Made by a program: the position numbers and the translations under genes. The notes beneath the pieces are model-generated. The model worked only from the letters and a program-made list of their open reading frames with translations, was not told the DNA's origin and did not search any database. Of a DNA stretch of 38,234 nt, positions 16,712 to 23,216 are shown piece by piece. The DNA is from Christensenellaceae bacterium (lineage in GTDB: Bacteria > Bacillota > Clostridia > Christensenellales > Christensenellaceae). Position 1 is the stretch's first letter, and each line of letters starts with the position of its first letter. The stretch covers positions 1 through 38,234 of the forward strand of contig JAFWWA010000035.1 of the NCBI GenBank assembly GCA_017523755.1, read 5' to 3'.

Positions 16712-17185
16712 ATGAAAGATATAAAAGTGATGAAACATATTTATAAACCAGTATTGATAGTGATTGCTGTACTATTATTAGTACTAATTATCAGTTTTGG
16801 AATGATAAGGATAAGAATAGTAATAAAAGATAAGATTATTGAGGACAAACTGTATCAGTTGGCCAAAACTATAGATAAACACTGCATTGTTTCAGCGGAG
16901 TTGTCGGATGATAATAGTATTTTATTATATGACGAAAAAGATACTTTGATTGAAAAATATCCAATGGATTCGTTTTTACAGGATACAATTCTAAGAATAG
17001 ATTTTCATCCTGATCAGATAATTGTTGTTACAAACGCATGGATTTCAGGAGAAAGCGGCTTTATTATAACTTATGATTCATCTGTACCAAATATAAATGG
17101 AATAAAAGAAACAAGGAGAATACAAAACAATTTGTATTTTTATACAGGAAATTATATGTTTACAGAAAAGTTTGGATTAAAGTGA
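16712..17185 (+). CDS. membrane-anchored immunity-like protein (intact relative of the 35.6 kb fragment)
   Basis: A 157-residue protein with one N-terminal TM segment (about residues 11-31) and an extracytoplasmic beta-rich domain. The start is uncertain: ATG 16712, ATG 16730 and an upstream TTG are all possible and none has a clear ribosome site. Bases 16801-16849 match 35576-35624 at 46 of 49 positions, in the same reading frame ('MIRIRIVIKDKIIEDK' here, 'MIRIRIIIKDKFIEDK' there). A paralogue once existed in the second accessory patch. The domain pattern resembles that of the preceding lipoprotein. No named family is recognised. Confidence 0.65.
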   Translation: MKDIKVMKHIYKPVLIVIAVLLLVLIISFGMIRIRIVIKDKIIEDKLYQLAKTIDKHCIVSAELSDDNSILLYDEKDTLIEKYPMDSFLQDTILRIDFHPDQIIVVTNAWISGESGFIITYDSSVPNINGIKETRRIQNNLYFYTGNYMFTEKFGLK

Positions 17186-17444
17186 TCTATCTATATATCT
17201 TTAATCGTGATTGACTGCAAATGTTTTCTGGGGCGTGATTTAAATATCAGTTTAAAGGGTAGACTGTATTTAAGACTGATAGTTCTGATACGGATATTTC
17301 TTTAATTTATCTATTTAGGGTGAGAAAAATATATGCTGTGCTTCCGGATGGGAGAGGTTATGGGGCAAAAAGAACGGGTTTATTTAAGACAGAAGAGATA
17401 TACTATGATTTTAGTTCAAAAAGTTTAGGAGGACGAAGACGATC
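17186..17444 (+). other. gap holding an orphan coding-like fragment
   Basis: From about 17264 a plus-strand frame stays open into 17470 and reads 'IYLFRVRKIYAVLPDGRGYG' and 'LFKTEEIYYDF'. It looks like real protein sequence but has no start codon with a ribosome site. It is probably the tail of a displaced gene or toxin C-terminus. The GGAGG at its end serves the gene at 17445. Confidence 0.4.
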
Positions 17445-17828
17445 ATGGGCCGTAATGCAAAAATACTGATTGTTACTATAATTACTACTCTAAGTCTTCT
17501 AATCGGATGCGAAGCAGGCGCAGCTATTTACACATTTAAAATATCAAAGCCTCCGAACTCTTTGGTTTATCAAATAGGTGAAGAAAATATTGATTTATCA
17601 GGCATGATGATTGATCTGATCAACTTGGAAGAACAAATAGCATATACTGAATCAATTGAGAATTATATCCTGAAACAGTATGAGCCTGGAGTTAGACCTG
17701 AAGTAGAAATCGTTTATATAGAGGACCAATTTGTTAATTATCATAAACCTGGTATATACAAAGTAAATCTATATTGGCTAAATACTAGAATACCTGCTGA
17801 CACTTTTTTTATAAGGATTGAAGGATGA
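17445..17828 (+). CDS. lipoprotein with Ig-like domain
   Basis: A 127-residue lipoprotein: signal peptide with lipobox 'SLLIGC' (Cys22), then one domain of about 95 residues. The wording 'PPNSLVYQIGEENIDLSGMM' at its start and 'YHKPGIYKVNLYW' with 'ADTFFIRIEG' at its end follow the bacterial Ig-like (Big_3-type) pattern of 'P---Y-VGE--DLSG' and 'PGTY-V-V-Y-----F-V-V'. A GGAGG site lies 10 bases before the ATG. The stop overlaps the next start as ATGA, so it is co-translated with the four-TM protein. It is the first gene of an apparently intact three-gene cassette. Confidence 0.65.
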   Translation: MGRNAKILIVTIITTLSLLIGCEAGAAIYTFKISKPPNSLVYQIGEENIDLSGMMIDLINLEEQIAYTESIENYILKQYEPGVRPEVEIVYIEDQFVNYHKPGIYKVNLYWLNTRIPADTFFIRIEG

Positions 17829-18304
17829 AACCTTTCCTAAAAACACGTTTCATTATGAATAACAAATATAAAACGATTTGGCTTGCTTTATATTTGTTAT
17901 CGATATCGCTATTTATCATTCTTGTGTGCTTAGGTGTTGATATCATACCTGGAGCAGGGCCGCTGTCGGTTAAGTACTTGGCACGGACCTTGTTATCTGA
18001 AATGTGCATGCCCTGGCATTTTTCGGTAAAAATACTGTTATTAACATACTTTATCATAAATTGTATATGTTTTATCATGTCATATTGCATGGTTTTTATT
18101 CGTGGAGAAGAAAAACAAATATTCTTCTGTGTATTATCGGATATAGGAATATCATTTATATTAGCTTTTGGCGTTTTATGGTTTAAGGATGGAAGTTATT
18201 TTATCCCAATAAAAGCAATAGGATGGCCCATATGGAATCTGTTTTTATCCGGGATTTTTTACTGTATTAACATGCCTGAAAAGTTTGTTAAAAGAAAACA
18301 TTAA
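17825..18304 (+). CDS. four-TM membrane protein, unknown
   Basis: A 159-residue integral membrane protein with four predicted TM segments (about residues 18-38, 68-92, 99-120, 133-150) and short loops. Its ATG overlaps the stop of the lipoprotein gene (ATGA), a sign of translational coupling. Its 3' end overlaps or abuts the reading frame of the metalloprotease-like gene. No family is recognised. The lipoprotein, this protein and the metalloprotease-like protein may work together at the membrane, judging only by coupling and order. Confidence 0.65.
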   Translation: MKPFLKTRFIMNNKYKTIWLALYLLSISLFIILVCLGVDIIPGAGPLSVKYLARTLLSEMCMPWHFSVKILLLTYFIINCICFIMSYCMVFIRGEEKQIFFCVLSDIGISFILAFGVLWFKDGSYFIPIKAIGWPIWNLFLSGIFYCINMPEKFVKRKH

Positions 18305-18317
18305 CAGAGAAGAGCAT

Positions 18318-19094
18318 ATGCTGTGGATAAAACGATGTGACAATAACAAATGTTATGATACCAGAAAAGGCTTAAGGATTAAATCATCAAGAGAGAACAA
18401 TGTAGAAGTAAGAACAGAAGTAAAGGCGTATGCTAAGTGGCTAAGGCAAAAGTATTACTTTCCTATCAGAGTTCCTGTTTATTTGTATAGTAAAAATATA
18501 CTTAAAACAAAAGATGGTGATACTGCACGAGCTGTTTTTTTCGAACCGTTTGATCATATTACTGAACCATATATTAAGATCGCAACTGGAATACACAATA
18601 AAAACGATATGATAAAAAACGAAAGGATAATCGATATTCTATTTGATTTGACGCATGAATTGACTCACTACTATCAATGGTTAGAGCGATCACAAAAAAC
18701 AATACGAGGAAGAGAAAGGCAAGCAAACAATTATGCTAGAAAGATATTATGGGAATATACGATGGGAAGATATCCAGCATTCTACTCTCAGATTATCAAT
18801 AGTATACCAGGATGTGAAAACGCATATTGTCTAATCAAGCCAATAGCAGAAGATGATTATGGGAGAGTATTGTTTGAAAGCAGAATCATAACAGACACAT
18901 ATAATGAAGATGATATGAGTGTCATTGCTATATGCCAAAATGTAACAAATGACAGAGCATATTATTATCCACACAGTTATATTTTGTTTTCAAAAGCGAA
19001 TCAAATTCAACAGAGCGCTATAGATCAATTGAAGACAGAGAATTGTTGGAATAAAGAACCAAGTAATAGTAATCTTATGTTTAGTTTTTTTTGA
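18318..19094 (+). CDS. HExxH metalloprotease-like protein
   Basis: A 258-residue protein with a zincin motif 'LFDLTHELTHYYQW' (H113, E114, H117) and a downstream Glu (E133 in 'RGRERQANNYA') placed like the third ligand of gluzincins. No signal peptide is visible, so it is cytosolic or released with the help of another system. The N-terminal 110 residues show no known domain, and about 100 residues follow the catalytic region. The open frame reaches back to TTG 18285, but ATG 18318 with AGAGAAGAG nearby is the likelier start. It could be a processing protease, an anti-toxin protease or a toxin. It is the last gene of the cassette starting at 17445. Confidence 0.6.
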   Translation: MLWIKRCDNNKCYDTRKGLRIKSSRENNVEVRTEVKAYAKWLRQKYYFPIRVPVYLYSKNILKTKDGDTARAVFFEPFDHITEPYIKIATGIHNKNDMIKNERIIDILFDLTHELTHYYQWLERSQKTIRGRERQANNYARKILWEYTMGRYPAFYSQIINSIPGCENAYCLIKPIAEDDYGRVLFESRIITDTYNEDDMSVIAICQNVTNDRAYYYPHSYILFSKANQIQQSAIDQLKTENCWNKEPSNSNLMFSFF

Positions 19095-19177
19095 ACTTCA
19101 ATCTGATTGGAAAATGTTTATAGGTAAATCCATAAAAAGTGTGCTGTTTAGAGGGAGGCAATTCTGATCAGAACGAT

Positions 19178-19206
19178 TTGCATCAGATATATATTTGTTC
19201 TATTAT
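19178..19206 (+). promoter_or_regulatory. promoter for the thioesterase-PHP operon
   Basis: TTGCAT (19178-19183), a 17-bp spacer and TATTAT (19201-19206), 30 bases before the thioesterase ATG. Confidence 0.65.
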
Positions 19207-19235
19207 ATAAAAAACATTAAAAACAGGATCGTGAT

Positions 19236-19628
19236 ATGAAGATAAAAGCATCTGCATACAGTATTCAGAAGATAAAGGTGGGAGAAAAGCACACTTCCGC
19301 TTCGATAGGTTCGGGCGAACTTCCGGTGCTCGATCTGTCGGTCCTTACTGCACTGATGGAAAAGGCTGCCCATAAGGCGGTCACAGAGACTCTTGATCCG
19401 GCGCAGACGACGGTAATGAGGAAAATGGAGATAAAAATGACGCGCCAGATCCCCGTAGGTGCAAATATCATGGCGTGCGCATCCATGTCAAAAAGAGAGG
19501 ATAACGTGCTGTATTTTGAGATAGAGGCCTTCGATGACAACGGCAAGTTCGCTGAGGCAGGATATGTTCTTGAGGCCGTTGATTTTTCGACAGTGGTGAA
19601 GGATCTTTACGGGGAAGACGGCAGATGA
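19236..19628 (+). CDS. hotdog-fold thioesterase (FlK-like)
   Basis: A 130-residue protein of the thioesterase superfamily, closest in wording to fluoroacetyl-CoA thioesterase-like proteins: 'SASIGSGELPVLDLSVLTAL' (residues 22-41) followed by 'MEKAAHKAV', where the family has 'VGSG---VL-TP-M-ALME-AA'. The central 'QIPVGANIMACASM' matches the hotdog core strand. It hydrolyses an acyl-CoA of unknown chain type in the cytosol. Codon usage returns to that of the core genome here. Its stop overlaps the PHP gene start as ATGA, so the two are coupled. Confidence 0.82.
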   Translation: MKIKASAYSIQKIKVGEKHTSASIGSGELPVLDLSVLTALMEKAAHKAVTETLDPAQTTVMRKMEIKMTRQIPVGANIMACASMSKREDNVLYFEIEAFDDNGKFAEAGYVLEAVDFSTVVKDLYGEDGR

Positions 19629-20440
19629 CGCAAAAAAAGCTTAAAGCAGGTGCGGTAGACCTGCATATGCATTCTGTCTTTTCGGACGGGACGCTGACCC
19701 CGGAGGAGCTTGTCGGGGAATGTGTAAAACACGGAGTAAGGATAGCGTCACTTACGGATCATGATACTGTTGCCGGAGTGGAAAGGTTCATCCGTCAAGG
19801 TATATGCTCAGGTATAACTGCTGTATCAGGTCTGGAGCTGAGCTCGGTCCTTCTGGGTAAAGAGATCCATATACTGGGATACGGCTTTGATCCCAGTGAT
19901 GAGACGCTGCTTGCGACTCTTGAACGCCTGAGAGCGGGCAGGGAAAAAAGAGCAGAGGCTATTGCGGAAAAACTTATTGATTTCGGGATCACGATAGATA
20001 TCACGGCGCTTAAGGACAGATACAGGGGAAAGTCTCTGGGTCGTCCCGCTATTGCTGACATGATGATAGAGATGGGCTGCGTTGCAGACAGAAGGGAAGC
20101 GTTCGAGAGATATCTTGCTGAAGGAAGACCGGCCTTTGTCGACAAGATCAGAGTCGATGCGTACGAAGGTATGGATATCATAAGAAAAGCAGGAGGCATA
20201 TCGGTGTGGGCTCATCCGGCACTGAATGCCGGAGCTGAAGGTGAAGAGATGTTGAAGCTTTTAAGTGATCACGGCCTTGACGGCGTGGAAGCCTTCAGCG
20301 CAGCGCATACGTGCAGGGAAGCCTCCATGTATGCCGAACTTGCTGCCAGATACGGACTGTATGTCACGTCCGGAAGCGATTTTCATAAGCCGGGCGAGGA
20401 TGGCAAGCATAATCCCCTGGGCTCAAGATCATATGTATAG
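19625..20440 (+). CDS. PHP-domain phosphoesterase
   Basis: A 271-residue PHP-domain metal-dependent phosphoesterase of the YciV/TrpH group (RNase AM and 3',5'-nucleotide bisphosphate phosphatase relatives). Metal ligands are visible: H14 and H16 in 'DLHMHSVFSDG', D45-H46 in 'LTDHDT', E71 in 'GLELSS', then 'WAHPALNAG' and the closing 'SGSDFHKPG'. An AMP-domain-like insert ('GRPAIADMMIEMG', 'FERYLAEGRPAFVDK') is typical for the group. Length is normal. It is coupled to the thioesterase by a 4-base overlap and followed by a bidirectional terminator. Confidence 0.88.
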   Translation: MTQKKLKAGAVDLHMHSVFSDGTLTPEELVGECVKHGVRIASLTDHDTVAGVERFIRQGICSGITAVSGLELSSVLLGKEIHILGYGFDPSDETLLATLERLRAGREKRAEAIAEKLIDFGITIDITALKDRYRGKSLGRPAIADMMIEMGCVADRREAFERYLAEGRPAFVDKIRVDAYEGMDIIRKAGGISVWAHPALNAGAEGEEMLKLLSDHGLDGVEAFSAAHTCREASMYAELAARYGLYVTSGSDFHKPGEDGKHNPLGSRSYV

Positions 20441-20479
20441 AAAAAAGTTCTGCGCCAAGAAGAAGCACAGAACTTTTTA
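20441..20479. terminator. bidirectional terminator
   Basis: AAAAAGTTCTG (20442-20452) pairs with CAGAACTTTTT (20468-20478), between the convergent PHP gene and rpiB. Confidence 0.88.
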
Positions 20480-20492
20480 ATTTCCGGGATCC

Positions 20493-20927
20493 TTATTTGA
20501 TATTGTTCAGCATCTCCACTCTTACGGCGTGCTTGCCGCCAAGGAACTCGGTGTCAAGGAAAGTCTCAACGATCTTTCTTGCCATCTCGGGGCCTATGGT
20601 CCTTGCACCCATCGCCAGTACGTTCGCGTCATTGTGCTGACGGGTCAGTTCGGCTGAAAGAGGCTCGGAACAGAGCCCGCATCTTATGCCGGGCACTTTG
20701 TTCGCGGCGATGCTTATCCCTATGCCTGTCCCGCATATTACGATTCCCATATCAGCCTCGCCTGAAGCGACGGCTCTTCCGACGGCTTCGCCGTATATCG
20801 GATAGTGGACCGATTCAGCGGAGTAGCAGCCGAGATCGAGGATCTCGATCCCTCTTTCCTCAAGTACGCTTATAACTACAGGCTTCAGCTGGAAGCCCGC
20901 ATGGTCATTTCCTACAGCTATCTTCAT
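20493..20927 (-). CDS. rpiB: ribose 5-phosphate isomerase B
   Basis: A 144-residue RpiB/LacA/LacB-family sugar-phosphate isomerase interconverting ribose 5-phosphate and ribulose 5-phosphate. It starts with 'MKIAVGNDHAGF' (D8, H9), has the active-site Cys65 in 'ICGTGIGISI', and the 'RQHNDANVLAMGAR' motif with H98 and N99. The open frame extends upstream, but AGGGGAGA just before ATG 20927 and the conserved N-terminus fix the start. Some family members act on allose- or galactose-6-phosphate; the Cys and His pattern fits RpiB. Its promoter is at 20994-21022. Confidence 0.93.
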   Translation of the reverse strand: MKIAVGNDHAGFQLKPVVISVLEERGIEILDLGCYSAESVHYPIYGEAVGRAVASGEADMGIVICGTGIGISIAANKVPGIRCGLCSEPLSAELTRQHNDANVLAMGARTIGPEMARKIVETFLDTEFLGGKHAVRVEMLNNIK

Positions 20928-20993
20928 ATCTCTCTCCCCTTTACAAAGCATAAAAACTTCTGTTTTCAAGAAACCGGATGTCGTACAAAAGTT

Positions 20994-21022
20994 ATTATAT
21001 ACTTGAGTATTTTTTTTATCAA
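20994..21022 (-). promoter_or_regulatory. rpiB promoter
   Basis: On the minus strand TTGATA, a 17-bp spacer and TATAAT, about 67 bases ahead of the rpiB start and back-to-back with the plus-strand promoter at 21049. Confidence 0.75.
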
Positions 21023-21048
21023 GACAGTTGAAACAGGGCTTTTTTCCG

Positions 21049-21077
21049 TTGAACAGCCCTATACGCTAATGTATAAT
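21049..21077 (+). promoter_or_regulatory. promoter for the CofE-like gene
   Basis: TTGAAC (21049-21054), a 17-bp spacer and a perfect TATAAT (21072-21077), giving a leader of about 50 nt with a small GGCC-TTT-GGCC hairpin. Confidence 0.8.
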
Positions 21078-21133
21078 TGTTCTTCGTGAGATAAGTAAAT
21101 ACGGCCTTTGGCCATATGGAAAGAGGTAATAAC

Positions 21134-22315
21134 ATGAGAGCTACCGGAGTAACAGCAAGAGGTATCGTGATGCCCATCTTCAAGGAAGGGGACGACCTCA
21201 TCAATATCGTAGCGGACAATATCTGTTCCGCGGCTCAGAACGAGGGGTTCGAACTGGGAGATCAGGATATCATAGCAGTTACCGAATCAGTCCTTGCAAG
21301 GACACAGGGCAACTATATCACCTGTGAAGCCATCGCGAAGGATCTCAGGGAGAAATTCGGCGGGGAAGAGATGGGCATAGTGTTCCCGATCCTTTCCAGG
21401 AACAGATTCGCTATCCTCTTAAGAGCAATGGCGATGAGCACCAAGAAGCTCATCATACAGTTCTCATATCCTTCGGATGAAGTCGGCAACGCCTTCATAG
21501 ATATGGATCTTCTTGATGAGAAGGGAGTCGATCCCTACCGCGACAGTTTCGACGAGGAAGGTTTCAGGAAGGTGTTCGGATATGAAACAAAGCATGTGTT
21601 CACCGGCGTCGATTACATAGAGTACTACAAGTCGCTCGGTGACAATATCAGCATCATATTCTCGAACGATCCTACATATATACTCAATTACACAAAGAAC
21701 GTGCTGGCCTGCGACATACATACAAGGAAGCGCACGAAGAGACTGCTCAAAAAAGCAGGAGCCGAGAAAGTCTACGGCATGGACGATGTTGCAACGAAGT
21801 CCATAGACGGAAGCGGATACAACGAAGACTACGGTATCCTCGGATCGAACAAGGCTACAGAAGATCTTGTCAAGCTCTTCCCGAGAGACGGAGACAAATT
21901 CGCGTATGCCCTTCAGGCTGAGATGAAGAAGCGCACCGGAAAGAACATGGAAGTCATGGTATACGGTGACGGATGCTTCAAGGATCCCGTAGGGAAGATC
22001 TGGGAGCTTGCAGACCCGGTCGTTTCTCCCGGATTTACCGCAGGACTGAAGGGTACCCCGAACGAGCTCAAGATCAAATATTTTGCTGACAATGAACTCG
22101 CAGGACTGTCGGAAGAAGCTCTTGAGAAGGCAATGAAGGAAATGATAAAGAGCAAGGCCGACGATCTCGTGGGCAATATGGCTTCTGAAGGAACGACCCC
22201 GAGACAGAGGACAGACCTTTTAGGGAGCCTGTGCGACCTGGTATCCGGAAGCGGGGACAGGGGAACACCGGTCGTTCTCGTACAGGGCTATTTCACAAAC
22301 TACGCAAGCGAATAA
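21134..22315 (+). CDS. CofE-like coenzyme F420-0:L-glutamate ligase family protein
   Basis: A 393-residue protein of the family named after CofE, which adds glutamate to coenzyme F420. Key wording is 'GDQDIIAVTESVLARTQGN' near the N-terminus, 'NRFAILLRAMAMS', and 'VMVYGDGCFKDPVGKIWELA' near residue 280. Clostridial members of this size are common in organisms not known to make F420, so the real substrate may be a different acid. The start is ATG 21134, preceded by AGAGGT; an in-frame ATG at 21116 overlaps this site. It has its own promoter and terminator and is monocistronic. Cytosolic. Confidence 0.82.
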   Translation: MRATGVTARGIVMPIFKEGDDLINIVADNICSAAQNEGFELGDQDIIAVTESVLARTQGNYITCEAIAKDLREKFGGEEMGIVFPILSRNRFAILLRAMAMSTKKLIIQFSYPSDEVGNAFIDMDLLDEKGVDPYRDSFDEEGFRKVFGYETKHVFTGVDYIEYYKSLGDNISIIFSNDPTYILNYTKNVLACDIHTRKRTKRLLKKAGAEKVYGMDDVATKSIDGSGYNEDYGILGSNKATEDLVKLFPRDGDKFAYALQAEMKKRTGKNMEVMVYGDGCFKDPVGKIWELADPVVSPGFTAGLKGTPNELKIKYFADNELAGLSEEALEKAMKEMIKSKADDLVGNMASEGTTPRQRTDLLGSLCDLVSGSGDRGTPVVLVQGYFTNYASE

Positions 22316-22326
22316 GGAATATAAGG

Positions 22327-22349
22327 AAAAAAGGGCCTGGCCCTTTTTT
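22327..22349 (+). terminator. strong terminator
   Basis: AAAAAAGGGCC and GGCCCTTTTTT separated by one base: a compact stem with a full T-run after the CofE-like gene. Confidence 0.88.
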
Positions 22350-22403
22350 CTTTTCCGGCTCTGGGCCGGTCAAGGGATATATTACCAGGAGGAGCGTGTT
22401 AAA

Positions 22404-23126
22404 ATGAAAAAAGCTTTTGAAACAGGGATATGCCGGATCATGACCGCAGCTGTCTTATGCCTTTTTCTCGTTTTCATTACAGCAGGCTGCAGCAGGATAG
22501 AGGAAGGATTACCTGAGTCTCCCGAAACGACAAGGGAGCAGGTCAAAGAGACAGAAAAAGAAAACGTATTAAAGGCAGAAGAAAAAACAGAGAAGGCGAC
22601 AGAGGAAAAGACTGCGGAGCCGGCACCGGAAAAAACTCCGGATACGGCTTCAGAGGAAGTACCTGAGGAAAAGACAGTGTCTCCGTCAGATACAGCCCCA
22701 ACGGAAGTGCCTGATGAGATGACTTTACTGCTCACCGGCCATTACTGGTACAACGGCACCGGTAGCATGAATATCATGGTCTTCGATACGGACGGAACAT
22801 TAAAGCAGTATAACGTTAAAAATGTCATCTGGGATACTGAAAAGACGGTCGATGCCTCGAAGCTGCTCCCTGAGAACATAAATCTTACCGGAACATGGCA
22901 GCTGAGAGACGGACTGCTCGTCATCGATGTCAAAGACGCGAAAGGCAGCAAGGGGCCGTTCACATACGGATTCCATGCCGCAGGTGCTCCAAGCACTGGG
23001 GTAGGAGAGGATATGGCAAGAGAGCACGAAAAAGACAACTATTTCTATGAGCTTGAGACCGTATCATATGATGACGGGATGTGGGCTTCACAGCCCTACG
23101 ATCTCCTCATGTTCGGGGCAAGATGA
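22404..23126 (+). CDS. lipoprotein with charged linker, unknown
   Basis: A 240-residue lipoprotein: signal peptide with lipobox 'FITAGC' (Cys29), a long Glu/Lys/Thr/Pro-rich spacer (about residues 32-105) that would span the cell wall, then a compact C-terminal domain of about 130 residues ('LLLTGHYWYNGTGSMNIMVF', 'ENINLTGTWQLRDGLLVIDV', 'MWASQPYDLLMFGAR'). The C-terminal domain looks like a small beta-barrel of the lipocalin-like kind common in clostridial lipoproteins; no exact family is recognised. AGGAGG precedes the ATG. Confidence 0.72.
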   Translation: MKKAFETGICRIMTAAVLCLFLVFITAGCSRIEEGLPESPETTREQVKETEKENVLKAEEKTEKATEEKTAEPAPEKTPDTASEEVPEEKTVSPSDTAPTEVPDEMTLLLTGHYWYNGTGSMNIMVFDTDGTLKQYNVKNVIWDTEKTVDASKLLPENINLTGTWQLRDGLLVIDVKDAKGSKGPFTYGFHAAGAPSTGVGEDMAREHEKDNYFYELETVSYDDGMWASQPYDLLMFGAR

Positions 23127-23146
23127 CAGGAAACACGGTGTAAACG

Positions 23147-23191
23147 AAAAAGAGAGGGTGAGACGCATTGCTGCTTATCACCATCTCTTTT
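23147..23191. terminator. bidirectional terminator
   Basis: AAAAGAGAGGGTGA and TCACCATCTCTTTT pair around a 16-nt loop, between the convergent lipoprotein gene and metG. Confidence 0.75.
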
Positions 23192-23216
23192 AATGTCTTT
23201 TATGCTTTGGGCTGCC

